Positions 9,643 to 19,331 of a stretch of 64,000 bases of DNA are shown one piece after another. The translations under genes were made by a program, and so were the position numbers. Source of the DNA: Companilactobacillus nuruki (GTDB lineage Bacteria; Bacillota; Bacilli; Lactobacillales; Lactobacillaceae); NCBI RefSeq assembly GCF_002872255.1, contig NZ_NIPR01000052.1:124001-188000 (forward strand), in the 5' to 3' direction. The notes under the pieces were generated by a model. That model had not been told where the DNA came from. It searched no databases and was given only the letters and a program-made list of their open reading frames with translations. Positions within the stretch are counted from its first letter, which is position 1. Every line of letters begins with the position of its first letter.

Positions 9643-11144
9643 TATGCTTCACCTGCCATTCTTGTATTTTTCAAATCAGTATCAATACTCTTTGATTTAG
9701 AACTATTAGTTACCATCAAACTGATAATATATCCAATTACACAGAATAAGATAGCTACAGCAAAGGCTGCATGATAGCCGTTTAAAGTGGCATCAAAGAA
9801 CTTGTCTTTGTATGCCAATGGAGCTTGAGTAAGTAATGACTTGCCTGGCTTTAGATTATTTGTAACGTTAGTTAGAACAGATACTAAAATAGCTGTACCC
9901 ATTGAACTAAATACCTGACGAACCGTGTTATTAACAGCTGTACCATGACTCATTAGGTCAAATGGCAACGCGTTCATACCATCAGTAGTAACTGGCATCA
10001 TAACCATTGAAATACCAAACATACGAATCATGTAAAGAATAACGATATCTAAAACTGGTGTTGATTTTGTTAGGAATAAGAATGGAATTGTACCGGCAGT
10101 TAACAAGAACATACCCATACGAGCCAAATCTTTAGGTCCAAATTTATCAAAAGCATTACCAGTAATTGGACTCATAACACCCATCATCAAGGCACCAGGT
10201 AGTAATGTTAGGCCTGAATGGAAGGCTGACATTCCCTTAACAATCTGTAGATACAATGGCAAAACCATTTCAACACCGATCATAGCCATATTAGTAACAG
10301 ATGACAATGCAGCAGCGATAGCGAATTTCTTTTCTTTGAAAACTCTTAATTCCAAGAAAGGAGTCTTCATATGTAATTGACGATAACCGAACAAAAGAAC
10401 AAAAATTACACCAACAACGATTGATCCGATAACTTCCATAGAACCCCAACCGTCATTACCAACTGATGAAAAACCATAAAGTACGGCACCAAAACCAACA
10501 GTTGATTCAATTAATGATAGAATATCCAATTTGCTTCGATGAGTTTGGATAACAGGACGCATAAAGAAAAATGCTAAGATCAAAACGATTACTACGATAG
10601 GAATAATCATTCCGAACAAATCTCTCCAACTAAAGTTATCAATAATAAATCCTGATAGTGTAGGTCCAATAGCAGGAGCAAGTCCAATAACCAAACCACC
10701 TAGACCCATGGCAGCACCACGCTTTTCAGCCGGAAAGACTGATAGCATAACCATCTGCATCAATGGCATTGTAATACCAACACCAACAGCTTGAACCAAA
10801 CGTCCAGCCAGGATGGTACCAAAATTAGGTGCTACAAAACACATAATTGTACCGACTAAGAAAGTCGACATTGCGATAATATATAAGATCTTAGTACTAA
10901 AATTATTACTTAACCAAGCAGTAACAGGAATCATAATACCGTTTACCATTAAGAATCCAGTTGTTAACCACTGTACATCAGAGGTCGTTACACTAAATTC
11001 TTTCATTAATGTTGGAAATGCGGTAGTTAAAATTGTACCGTTTAAAACTGTACAGAAGGTACCCACAAGTAAAACTAAAACCAAAAGATTACGGTTAAAA
11101 GTTTTCCCATGGGCATCCAAAATTGCTTTATTATCATTTGCCAT
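9642..11144 (-). CDS. DHA2-family multidrug MFS transporter
   Basis: 500-residue exporter of the 14-helix drug:H+ antiporter family (EmrB/QacA-like). Motif A-type (LAGRLVQAVGVGITMPLMQ) and motif C (GLAPAIGPTLSGFI) are both visible, as expected for antiporters. The start is ATG with GAGGAA upstream. It lies 19 bases after the marR stop and is followed directly by DUF4811, forming a three-gene operon regulator-exporter-accessory. Substrates cannot be read from sequence. Confidence 0.9.
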   Translation of the reverse strand: MANDNKAILDAHGKTFNRNLLVLVLLVGTFCTVLNGTILTTAFPTLMKEFSVTTSDVQWLTTGFLMVNGIMIPVTAWLSNNFSTKILYIIAMSTFLVGTIMCFVAPNFGTILAGRLVQAVGVGITMPLMQMVMLSVFPAEKRGAAMGLGGLVIGLAPAIGPTLSGFIIDNFSWRDLFGMIIPIVVIVLILAFFFMRPVIQTHRSKLDILSLIESTVGFGAVLYGFSSVGNDGWGSMEVIGSIVVGVIFVLLFGYRQLHMKTPFLELRVFKEKKFAIAAALSSVTNMAMIGVEMVLPLYLQIVKGMSAFHSGLTLLPGALMMGVMSPITGNAFDKFGPKDLARMGMFLLTAGTIPFLFLTKSTPVLDIVILYMIRMFGISMVMMPVTTDGMNALPFDLMSHGTAVNNTVRQVFSSMGTAILVSVLTNVTNNLKPGKSLLTQAPLAYKDKFFDATLNGYHAAFAVAILFCVIGYIISLMVTNSSKSKSIDTDLKNTRMAGEA

Positions 11145-11163
11145 AATAATAAATTCCTCTTCT

Positions 11164-11607
11164 CTATTTTATTTGAAAAATATCTTTGACTTCGTCCAGA
11201 TTTTCATAAACCTTTTCTAAAATAGTTTCCAATTGTTTTTGTTCCTCAGAAGTTATGCCCTTGAAAATCGTCTCATTACTTTCATGAAAAGCATTACGAA
11301 CCTTGTCATAAAGCTTTGTCCCCTCATCAGTAATGTGGACAATCTTTTTACGGCCATTATTTGGGTCGGCCTGTCGGAATATAAAACCGCGATCTTCAAG
11401 TTTTTTCAGAGCACGAGCAACACTCGCACCATCAAACATAGTGATTTCACCGAGTCTATCTTGAGTACATTCTGTATGTTTATAGACAATTGATAGTAGA
11501 ATACTTTCAAAAGCATTTAAGTTTTCTTCTTTTAAATACTTAGCAGCAATTCTTTTTTTAATTTGTGTATATTTCATTACAAAACCATTCAAATTATAAT
11601 CGTCCAT
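11164..11607 (-). CDS. MarR-family regulator of the efflux operon
   Basis: 147-residue winged-helix repressor: DRLGEITMFDGASVARALKKLEDRGFI contains the recognition helix, and the following DPNNGRKKIVHITDEG is the wing. The ATG at 11607 is preferred, since GAGGTGAT lies five bases upstream; a GTG three codons earlier overlaps that site. As first gene of the operon with the exporter and DUF4811 it probably autoregulates. No clear palindrome was seen in its short, T-rich upstream region. Confidence 0.85.
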   Translation of the reverse strand: MDDYNLNGFVMKYTQIKKRIAAKYLKEENLNAFESILLSIVYKHTECTQDRLGEITMFDGASVARALKKLEDRGFIFRQADPNNGRKKIVHITDEGTKLYDKVRNAFHESNETIFKGITSEEQKQLETILEKVYENLDEVKDIFQIK

Positions 11608-11655
11608 GAATATCACCTCATTTTTTTAAAAAAAACTTTCTTTTTTTAGAACAAA

Positions 11656-11708
11656 AAATATGCTACACCTGACTCTTGATAAAATCAAGAGTCAAATGCA
11701 ACATATTT
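11656..11708. terminator. bidirectional-looking terminator after trpS
   Basis: Core arms GACTCTTGAT and ATCAAGAGTC, extended by partly paired flanks containing TGCTACA and TGCAACA, with T-rich tracts on the minus side. It follows the trpS stop by 28 bases. Confidence 0.7.
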
Positions 11709-11735
11709 TCAGAAAAGTGATTTATATTTTCAAAA

Positions 11736-12752
11736 TCAGTCGAAATAATTGACACCAATGGCTTGACGAACTTCTTTTAGGGTTTGGTTTGCAACAACAT
11801 TAGCTGCATCACTACCCTTTTTCAAAATATCGTAAACACCGGGCAAATCTTTTTCATATTCCGCACGACGATTACGGATTGGTTCTAGGATTTCTTGAAG
11901 AACATCATTTAAATAACGTTTAACTTTAACATCGCCCAAACCACCAGCTTGATATTGTTCCTTTAATTCAGCTACCTTCTCTTTGTCAGTAGCAAAAGCA
12001 TCAAGATATGTAAAAACTGTATTTCCTTCAATCTTACCAGGATCTTCCACATGAATATGATCAGGATCAGTATACATTGACATAACTTTCTTAGTTACCA
12101 CATCTGCTGGATCTGACAAATAAATACAATTTCCCAAAGACTTACTCATCTTAGCGTTACCATCAATACCAGGTAGTCTACCTTGTCCCTTAGGTGGGAA
12201 ATAACCTTCTGGCTCAACTAAGGTATCAACATTATAAGTGTTATTAAAAGTACGAACAATTTCACGAGCTTGTTCCATCATTGGCTCTTGATCATCACCA
12301 ACTGGAACTGTATCGGCCTTAAATGCAGTGATATCAGCGGTTTGACTAACAGGGTATGTTAAAAATCCAGCAGGTATACTTTGGCCAAAACTCTTTTGTT
12401 TAATTTCCGACTTAACAGTTGGATTTCTTTCCAAACGAGAAACTGAAACAAGATCCAAATAATACATTGTTAATTCACTTAAAGCTGGAATTTGAGATTG
12501 TACTAAAATATTTGTTTTATTAGGGTCAATTCCTACAGACAAATAATCCAATGCTACTTGGATCAAACTATTACGAACTTTTTCTGGATTCCTGGCATTA
12601 TCAGTAAAAGCTTGCATATCAGCAATCATGATAAGCATCTTATACTTACCTTCATTTTGAAGTTTAACACGATTCTTCAATGACCCTAAATAATGTCCAA
12701 TATGTAATTTTCCTGTGGGACGATCACCGGTTAAAATTGTATTTGTTTTCAT
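11736..12752 (-). CDS. trpS: tryptophanyl-tRNA synthetase
   Basis: 338-residue class Ic synthetase that charges tRNA-Trp. It has HIGH (17-20, in GKLHIGHYLGSL), the family's VPVGDDQEP segment and KMSKS (201-205). The length is normal. The ATG is preceded by AGGAGGAAAAAT. It is monocistronic, behind a T-box leader with a UGG specifier and a canonical promoter, so expression is expected to rise when uncharged tRNA-Trp accumulates. Confidence 0.97.
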   Translation of the reverse strand: MKTNTILTGDRPTGKLHIGHYLGSLKNRVKLQNEGKYKMLIMIADMQAFTDNARNPEKVRNSLIQVALDYLSVGIDPNKTNILVQSQIPALSELTMYYLDLVSVSRLERNPTVKSEIKQKSFGQSIPAGFLTYPVSQTADITAFKADTVPVGDDQEPMMEQAREIVRTFNNTYNVDTLVEPEGYFPPKGQGRLPGIDGNAKMSKSLGNCIYLSDPADVVTKKVMSMYTDPDHIHVEDPGKIEGNTVFTYLDAFATDKEKVAELKEQYQAGGLGDVKVKRYLNDVLQEILEPIRNRRAEYEKDLPGVYDILKKGSDAANVVANQTLKEVRQAIGVNYFD

Positions 12753-12832
12753 ATTTTTCCTCCTGGATTATCATTAAAGCTAAATAGATTTGAATTTTGA
12801 GTAAAAGGCTGTTAAAGTAACAGTCTTGTGTT

Positions 12833-13052
12833 AAAAAAAGCGTCCTATTATTCATATAAATAATAGGACGCTAATACGTGGTACCACCTGTCTTGTAGAA
12901 TTAATCTACCACTTACAAGTTATAAGGTAACTACCCGTAACCATTTCCTAAAACAAGGTCGATAACTTTTTCAGCCATGAAGTTATTCTCTGAACCAACT
13001 TACTTGAATTAGTACTCAAAAATGTCTATGCTTTAATATACTCTAATTGCTA
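12833..13052 (-). promoter_or_regulatory. T-box leader of trpS (Trp specifier UGG)
   Basis: Stem I carries a CAGAGAA bulge (12986-12992) and an apical GGCTG. The specifier loop has GAGTA on its 5' side and GAAA-UGG on its 3' side, with the UGG codon at 12941-12943. The conserved T-box AGGTGGTACCACG is at 12877-12889. The terminator arms GCGTCCTATTATT and AATAATAGGACGC (12841-12871) end in seven T. A second small hairpin with T-rich tail (12805-12826) follows before trpS. The specifier matches the gene, which supports the reading. Confidence 0.92.
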
Positions 13053-13054
13053 AT

Positions 13055-13083
13055 AGCATAATGAAAAAACAACAAATTGTCAA
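13055..13083 (-). promoter_or_regulatory. trpS promoter
   Basis: TTGACA (13078-13083), 17-base spacer, TATGCT (13055-13060). It lies directly before Stem I of the T-box. Confidence 0.65.
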
Positions 13084-13098
13084 CGAGAGGTAGTTTGA

Positions 13099-15369
13099 AT
13101 GACGATTAATCAATCTAAAGATGAAGAACAACAACGAGTTAATGACGTTGCAAAAAAAATTGATAAAAAAATTGAGCGTGTTGATCAAAGTATTGCTCAA
13201 GCACACCAAGAAACTAACCGTATTGAAAGAAATTATGGTGAAAACACAAAAGTTAATACTACTGAAATCGATGATCAAATGGAAACCAATGCGTCTGTCC
13301 AACAACAGAAACAATTAGTTGCCTTAGCCGTTGAAAACGAAAATATTTTAAATTCCGACAAATTAAAACTCGAGAACTTGCAGGGATCACCTTACTTCGG
13401 ACGGATAGATATTGTTGAAGATGGTGAGGAGGACACGCTTTATATTGGAACCTCTACCTTACAAGATGACAACGGAGAATTTCTAATTTACGATTGGCGG
13501 GCCCCCATTTCGGGAATCTATTACAACGGTATCTTAGGAAAAGTCCATTACCAAACACCCAATGGAACTGCCGAGGTTGATCTTAAGAAAAAGCGTCAAT
13601 TTCAAATCGTTCATAACAAAATCAGAACCATGTTTGATACCAATGAGACTGTTGGCGATGAAATCTTGCAATCAGTTCTTAGCGAATACAGTGATGAGTA
13701 TTTAAAAAATATCGTTGCTACAATTCAACATGAACAAAATACTATTATTCGTGATACTCACTCAGACATTCTATTAGTTCAAGGTGTGGCAGGCTCTGGT
13801 AAAACGTCTGCTATTTTACAACGTGTAGCTTACTTGTTATATCATAGTCGTTCAACTATGAATGCTGATAATATTGTTTTGTTCTCCCCCAATAAACTAT
13901 TCAGTAACTATATTTCAGAGGTGCTGCCTAGTTTGGGTGAACGAAATATGCGTCAAGTCACTTTAAATGAATTCATCTCTTTACGTTTAAGCGGTGTCCA
14001 AGTGGAAACTCTATTTGAACGCTATGAAAAAGATGAACATAACTTACCCGAGACAACCGTCAAAATTCGACTCTATAAGGAAAGTAGTGACTTCCTAGAT
14101 AAACTTGAACAACTTGAAACTAATCATCCCGAGCATATCCTTCATTTTGAAGATGTTATTTTTGAGGGTAAACCATTTTTCACTAAAGAAGAAATATCTA
14201 AAATATATGATACAGTCAATCATGCCTATCATATTCCTGACCGTTTCTTAAAAACTAAAAATATTCTAATCAAACGATTGCAAAAACGAATTCATGATGA
14301 CCGCCAACAGGATTGGGTACAATCAGAAATTGATAACCTGTCAGATGAAGACTTTCAACAAATAATTACTGACCACAATATTCAAGAATCAACTAATCAA
14401 CGTGATATCATTGCTGAAGAATTTCTTCGCGAACGATATGCTCCAATTTATAATGCTTTGGTTAATAATTATTTCTTTAACCCCTATAAAGAATATCTTT
14501 TTTTGCTAAATGATATGAAACAAAACTTAGTGTCTGATAACATTTGGCAAACCATGATTGAATCAATTGACGACCAAATCGAAACTCACAAACTAAATCT
14601 TAGCGATTCTGTGGCAATCTTATATTTACGTGATTTGATTACAGATGGTGGTATAAATCATGCTATTCAACATATATTTATTGATGAAGTACAAGATTAT
14701 ACTATGGCCCAATTGAAATATATTGCTCATTCGTTTCCAAATGCTAAAATGACCCTCTTAGGTGATCGTGCACAGGACGTTTTGACTAGTTCCTATCGAA
14801 AGAATGATCTTGTAACTGAGGTTACCGAACTTTTCAGTAAAAAGAAACTTACCACAATTACCTTGAATCAAAGTTATCGTTCAACTGCTGAGATAACTAA
14901 TTTTGCTACCAAATTATTACCAAAAGGAAATGAGATCAAAGCATTTTCTCGTCAAGGTGAGAATCCAGTTATCAAAGTTTTCGATAATAATAACTACTAT
15001 CAAGGGCTCAAAGAGACGGCTAAAGAATTAAATAAGCGCTATGATACTGTGGCTATTTTGACACGAAATCAGGCTCAAGCTGAACAAATATATACTCATT
15101 TCAGTGATGAATCAATCGTTACTTTGGTCGATGCCGATTTTAGATCAATTCCAAAGGGAATCCTAATCCTACCAATCTATTTGGCTAAAGGATTAGAATT
15201 CGATGCCGTAATCGGACATGATATCTCAGCAAATAATTATCCTGACAAGCGTAGCGTTGATGTACTTTACACTATTTGTACACGAGCAATGCATAGTCTA
15301 ACACTCTGTGTTGATAAGAATATCTCTCCATTGCTGAAGAGCGAAAAGGATTTGATTCTCGAACAATAA
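13099..15369 (+). CDS. helD: HelD, RNA polymerase-recycling helicase-like ATPase
   Basis: 756-residue superfamily 1 protein. HelD binds RNA polymerase and frees stalled or post-termination enzyme using ATP. The N-terminal arm is strongly predicted as coiled coil (1-45). The family signatures SPYFGRIDI (97-105) and LIYDWRAPIS (129-138) follow, then Walker A GVAGSGKTS (229-237), DEVQDYT and LGDRAQD of the helicase core, and a C-terminal 2A domain. The ATG has AGAGG upstream. Divergent from trpS, so the two promoter regions overlap within about 50 bp. Ends in the shared AGTAATC hairpin. Confidence 0.9.
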   Translation: MTINQSKDEEQQRVNDVAKKIDKKIERVDQSIAQAHQETNRIERNYGENTKVNTTEIDDQMETNASVQQQKQLVALAVENENILNSDKLKLENLQGSPYFGRIDIVEDGEEDTLYIGTSTLQDDNGEFLIYDWRAPISGIYYNGILGKVHYQTPNGTAEVDLKKKRQFQIVHNKIRTMFDTNETVGDEILQSVLSEYSDEYLKNIVATIQHEQNTIIRDTHSDILLVQGVAGSGKTSAILQRVAYLLYHSRSTMNADNIVLFSPNKLFSNYISEVLPSLGERNMRQVTLNEFISLRLSGVQVETLFERYEKDEHNLPETTVKIRLYKESSDFLDKLEQLETNHPEHILHFEDVIFEGKPFFTKEEISKIYDTVNHAYHIPDRFLKTKNILIKRLQKRIHDDRQQDWVQSEIDNLSDEDFQQIITDHNIQESTNQRDIIAEEFLRERYAPIYNALVNNYFFNPYKEYLFLLNDMKQNLVSDNIWQTMIESIDDQIETHKLNLSDSVAILYLRDLITDGGINHAIQHIFIDEVQDYTMAQLKYIAHSFPNAKMTLLGDRAQDVLTSSYRKNDLVTEVTELFSKKKLTTITLNQSYRSTAEITNFATKLLPKGNEIKAFSRQGENPVIKVFDNNNYYQGLKETAKELNKRYDTVAILTRNQAQAEQIYTHFSDESIVTLVDADFRSIPKGILILPIYLAKGLEFDAVIGHDISANNYPDKRSVDVLYTICTRAMHSLTLCVDKNISPLLKSEKDLILEQ

Positions 15370-15390
15370 ACTAAGTTGTTTAATATTAAT

Positions 15391-15429
15391 AAAGAGTGCC
15401 AGTAATCAAAACGATTACTGGCACTCTTT
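15391..15429. terminator. AGTAATC/GATTACT hairpin, copy b
   Basis: Perfect 17-base arms (15391-15407 and 15413-15429) with core AGTAATC/GATTACT, T-rich on the plus side. Lies between convergent helD and the CPBP-like gene. Confidence 0.85.
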
Positions 15430-15442
15430 ATTTTGTATTTTT

Positions 15443-16108
15443 CTAAATTATAATCGTTCCTACTGCTGCACTGATCATAGCCACAAAAACCGCCATTTTT
15501 TCATCTTTAGTATATAGATAAGTAAGTGCATAACACCAACCTAATGCCGTCATCATTAGAAATTGGATGATTGAACCGGGTAAACTAATTAAACCAGCGA
15601 CCACACCACTCAATAAAATTCCCATAATAGCACTATAAGCAGAACTTTTTCTAAAGAAATAATTAAAGAAGAATCCTGTTTGAACCAGTTGTTGCTGGAT
15701 TGCTATAACAAAAACATTAGCGACCATATTAAAAAGAAAAACATTTTGATCCGAACTAGTAACATCATCATTTTGAAAACTTGGTAATTTTCCAGTAACT
15801 TGTAAATAACTGATCATGATCCTTAATAGGCAAACCATAATAATCATTAAACTTACCAAACCAATATTGGATACCAATGAATACACAAAACCTTCTGCAG
15901 TGTCAGAAAATGATTTTTCTTCGCGAATATACTTTCTAATCATTAAGAATAACGTAACTATACCAACAACAAAAAAGGCAATAACAATTGGTAAATCTAA
16001 TCCTTTTTGTGAAGCCGAATTATTCTTCAACATCAAAGTAACAATAGAAAATACAATCCAAATTACATATCTAGCAAAGTCTGTCCCTGGGGATTCTCCT
16101 ACGCGCAT
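15443..16108 (-). CDS. CPBP-like integral membrane protein lacking catalytic glutamates
   Basis: 221 residues with about six membrane segments. The C-terminal half (QQQLVQTGFFFNYFF, then GILLSGVVAGLIS and GWCYALTYLYT) has the layout of the CPBP/Abi intramembrane protease domain. The EExxxR motif is replaced by QQQLVQT (138-144), so proteolysis is unlikely. Probable pseudo-enzyme or scaffold, of unknown partner. GGAAG precedes the ATG. Convergent with helD. Assignment rests on pattern only. Confidence 0.65.
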   Translation of the reverse strand: MRVGESPGTDFARYVIWIVFSIVTLMLKNNSASQKGLDLPIVIAFFVVGIVTLFLMIRKYIREEKSFSDTAEGFVYSLVSNIGLVSLMIIMVCLLRIMISYLQVTGKLPSFQNDDVTSSDQNVFLFNMVANVFVIAIQQQLVQTGFFFNYFFRKSSAYSAIMGILLSGVVAGLISLPGSIIQFLMMTALGWCYALTYLYTKDEKMAVFVAMISAAVGTIII

Positions 16109-16220
16109 ATTAAACTTCTTCCAATCAATAATTTTACTTTGTCATTATATCATACGACAATGCTTCATTTTCAATCCGTTTTCAACTATTATTAATAGAG
16201 TATTTATGGAGGAATTATTA

Positions 16221-17303
16221 ATGAATAAAAAACAACGTATATTTTATCTTGATTTTATCCGTGTTATTGCTATTTTATTGGTTATATTTATTCACGTCTC
16301 GGCCATTGACACAATGAAAAACGTTGGCACCGGTCAATGGCAAGTAATTAAAATTTCAAACTATTTAGCACATATAAGTGTTCCAATCTTCTTTATGATC
16401 TCTGGGTCGCTTTTATTAAGTAGTAAAAAAACAACATCTTTGAAGTACACATGGAAACAACGGATACCCAGGGTCGTTATACCGTTTGTCTTATGGTCAA
16501 TTATTTCACCCATTGTGGTCGGAATATATGCTCATTCATTGTCTACAAAAAATGTATTAAATGTTGTTAAAACTATTCTCTATCAACCAACATCTCCTAC
16601 ATTGTGGTTTATGTATCCTTTAATTGGAATTTATATTTTATCCCCTGCTATTAAAACCTTCGTTCAAAATGCGACGACCGAGATGTTAATTTATGTTACT
16701 GGAATCTGGTTAATTACTTGCTCATTATTGCCCTCTATTGCCGTAATGTTGCCTAAAAGTTGGAATCACATTTTAGAATTATCCCCAATTGCTAATTTCT
16801 TTTTAGTAGGTGGATTTACTGGTTACTTTATCCTCGGATATCTACTAACACGTTTAAAAGTAGAAAAAATTAATAATTGGATTTTATTTTTAATTTTCTT
16901 AATCTCTGGGTTATTCGGAAATTTTATTTCAGAAATTGTTCCAAAGGTATTTGATCCTAACAACGGATACTATGTTACATCTATTTTCATTCCCATAATG
17001 TCAATCGCAGCTTTTATTCTTTTGCAAAAGCTTGGAAGTTCTATCAAAAATACCCTTATCGTCAAAACCTTTGAATTCCTATCGCCTCTAGTATTTGGTA
17101 TTTATTTAATTCATAATTTATTAATTCTGTACGTAGAACCTTGGTTTATGGAACATGTATCCTTTCATGGTTTAACTGCTACTTTTCTTAGATACCTGAC
17201 AATAATTGTTTTATCAACTTTGATAATTTGGATTCTAAACTTAATTCCTGGTATTAATTATTTACTAACTGGAAACAGTTTAAAGAAAAATAAACAAAAG
17301 TAA
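16221..17303 (+). CDS. acyltransferase-3 family membrane protein
   Basis: 360-residue polytopic membrane acyltransferase of the OatA/WecH type but without an SGNH domain. The N-terminus FYLDFIRVIAILLVIFIHVSA carries the conserved R and H of the family, and about ten helices follow. Likely transfers acetyl or a similar group to an envelope polysaccharide; the acceptor is unknown. The ATG at 16221 is chosen because GGAGG lies six bases upstream. The open frame extends much further upstream, but that part overlaps the opposite-strand CPBP-like gene. Confidence 0.85.
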   Translation: MNKKQRIFYLDFIRVIAILLVIFIHVSAIDTMKNVGTGQWQVIKISNYLAHISVPIFFMISGSLLLSSKKTTSLKYTWKQRIPRVVIPFVLWSIISPIVVGIYAHSLSTKNVLNVVKTILYQPTSPTLWFMYPLIGIYILSPAIKTFVQNATTEMLIYVTGIWLITCSLLPSIAVMLPKSWNHILELSPIANFFLVGGFTGYFILGYLLTRLKVEKINNWILFLIFLISGLFGNFISEIVPKVFDPNNGYYVTSIFIPIMSIAAFILLQKLGSSIKNTLIVKTFEFLSPLVFGIYLIHNLLILYVEPWFMEHVSFHGLTATFLRYLTIIVLSTLIIWILNLIPGINYLLTGNSLKKNKQK

Positions 17304-17319
17304 AACATATATAATAAAG

Positions 17320-17354
17320 AAGCCTAGTAATCGGAATTGATTACTAGGCTTTTT
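17320..17354. terminator. AGTAATC/GATTACT hairpin, copy c
   Basis: Perfect 12-base arms AGCCTAGTAATC and GATTACTAGGCT followed by five T. Between the convergent acyltransferase and LPQTSE-protein genes. Confidence 0.88.
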
Positions 17355-17398
17355 ACTTCACTACTCAGAAACTGAATATTTTTTCTTAATTTTTATAA

Positions 17399-19141
17399 TT
17401 AATTTTCCTTTTTAATATGTGTTGCCTTTAAGATCAAGCCAAAGGCTAACGCTATTAAACCAACGATTGTTATTAAAATTCCATTCGTTTCACTTGTTTG
17501 TGGTAAAAGACCTGAATTGTTATTAACTTTTGGTGTCTGTGATTCATCTTTATTATTGCCAATAACATCTGATAATAGACCATCGCTTAAATTATCTTCA
17601 GAAGACGTCTCATTATCACTACTATTTGAACTTGTTCCTTCAGAACCACCATGAACGATACTTTCATCGGTAACGCCTTCTGAGTCTTTGCTATCTGTAG
17701 CAACGTCATCTTCATTACTACCATTATCAACATCAATGATATTATCATCCCCACCGCCGTTATCTTCATCAACTAACTCGCCGGTATCAGGATCAATATC
17801 TTCATCCTCTTCCTCATCGGGATGTTTAATATTGCTGCCATCATTATCTTCCTCACCAGGAAGTTCAGGTAATTCTCCAGGAATAGTTACTGGTTTATCA
17901 TATTCAGTTTCAATATCCGAATCATTTTGAAAATCCCATCTATGAGTTTCCGCGTTTACTTTTACCTTGTCGGCGACAATATTTCCATCAAGGTTTTGAT
18001 TAACAACGACAGTTGCCTTAGGTGCCAAAACACTTCCTTGGAAGGGACGATCTACGTTAATTTGTCCTGCATACAAATTATCAGTTGCTGTACTGTCATA
18101 GAAATTCCAAAGTAAGTGATTATCATCAAAATACTCAGTCTCTTGGTTTGGTCGTTCTGTATAATTTGCTGAGCCATCATTATAAATCAACTTAATTTGA
18201 GAATTGATATCGTAAGGATCTTGTCCTTTAGTATCAACGTTAATAATAATATTTGTTCCACCAGAATCCTTTGACAATCCAGCAATAGTCAATGGTGTTC
18301 CCGATTGTAAAACACTAGGATCCAAATCAATTACAATCTTATTATCACTTGTTGTTTCATAATCCTCTAAATTAATAACTCTTTGATTTTGATCAGGAAA
18401 ATCACTATTTTTTACAGAAACTTGAGGCGTTAGAGTGGTCAAATTAGCTGATTTATTACTTAAGAAATTATCCAAATAATTGGCAACGTCAATATAAACA
18501 CCATCTTTATCTTGATAAATTTCTCCAGCATTAATATGATCTAGATTAGTATTATTAATAGCTGGACGATTAGGATTGGAAATATCAATATCATTATCAG
18601 CTCCAAAAACAACCTTATTGTCCCTATTCTCTCCACTAGTAACAAACGAACTGCTAGAAATATTATGTGGACGTTGGATATATGAAATTTCCTTATCTAC
18701 TCCACCATTGGCCGTAACATTAGTTCCAAAATTAACATTGCCATAAAAATCACCCACAGCCACATTACCATTTGTATGAGTATTTAATGTTGCTTCATTA
18801 GCAAAAATATGAAAATTAGAAGCATAGCCCAATTGATTTTGGCTTTCATTTGTAAAGTCATCACTAACATGACCGCCATCTGATACAGCATCATTCACTG
18901 ACTCTGGCGTTGCACTTGTTACTTGAGCACTTTGAATTACAACAGTATCCGAATTATTTGTTTCATTAGAATCTGAACTGTTCATTGCATCAGAACCTGC
19001 TGAGTCTGACGTACTTGAAACCGATGCGGTATTAGTATTCGTATTCGTATCTGCACGAACAGTTGTAGACGTTCCCATTAAAATTGCAGCGCTCACTGCC
19101 ACACAAGATAAAGCCCATTCTTTTCCCTTTTTTGTTAACAT
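17399..19141 (-). CDS. sortase-anchored surface protein with choice-of-anchor-A domain
   Basis: 580-residue cell-wall protein. The signal peptide is about 1-30 (cleavage near VRADTN), then comes a Ser/Thr/Asn-rich linker. A domain beginning GYASNFHIFANEATLNTHTN and ending GSVLAPKATVVVNQN matches the choice-of-anchor A fold found in adhesin-like proteins. A very acidic stretch (about 425-490, rich in Asp/Glu/Asn) serves as wall spacer. LPQTSE (546-551), a hydrophobic helix and the tail KATHIKKEN form the sorting signal. LPQTxE is the sortase motif known from L. plantarum. Stands alone; ligand unknown. Minus-strand gene converging on the acyltransferase. Confidence 0.9.
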   Translation of the reverse strand: MLTKKGKEWALSCVAVSAAILMGTSTTVRADTNTNTNTASVSSTSDSAGSDAMNSSDSNETNNSDTVVIQSAQVTSATPESVNDAVSDGGHVSDDFTNESQNQLGYASNFHIFANEATLNTHTNGNVAVGDFYGNVNFGTNVTANGGVDKEISYIQRPHNISSSSFVTSGENRDNKVVFGADNDIDISNPNRPAINNTNLDHINAGEIYQDKDGVYIDVANYLDNFLSNKSANLTTLTPQVSVKNSDFPDQNQRVINLEDYETTSDNKIVIDLDPSVLQSGTPLTIAGLSKDSGGTNIIINVDTKGQDPYDINSQIKLIYNDGSANYTERPNQETEYFDDNHLLWNFYDSTATDNLYAGQINVDRPFQGSVLAPKATVVVNQNLDGNIVADKVKVNAETHRWDFQNDSDIETEYDKPVTIPGELPELPGEEDNDGSNIKHPDEEEDEDIDPDTGELVDEDNGGGDDNIIDVDNGSNEDDVATDSKDSEGVTDESIVHGGSEGTSSNSSDNETSSEDNLSDGLLSDVIGNNKDESQTPKVNNNSGLLPQTSETNGILITIVGLIALAFGLILKATHIKKEN

Positions 19142-19283
19142 AATTAACTAAATCTCCCTCACAAATTTAGAATAATTATTATCTAATATTAATGCAGGTA
19201 ATAATTTTACTTATATCCAATTATTGACCTACTAAAATTCATTGTCAATTATATTTCGATCACAAAATATAATAAATTGTTAT

Positions 19284-19327
19284 AATCAAAAAACGCCTAA
19301 CAATATATTGTTAGACGTTTTTTGATT
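19284..19327. terminator. bidirectional terminator after degV
   Basis: Arms AATCAAAAAACGCCTAACAA and ATTGTTAGACGTTTTTTGAT around a short loop. It ends degV on the minus strand. Confidence 0.85.
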
Positions 19328-19331
19328 ACTC

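Noticed and set aside
15816-16220. Extension of the acyltransferase frame by 135 codons
   Set aside because: It is antisense to the CPBP-like gene and lacks the family pattern; the ATG at 16221 has GGAGG.
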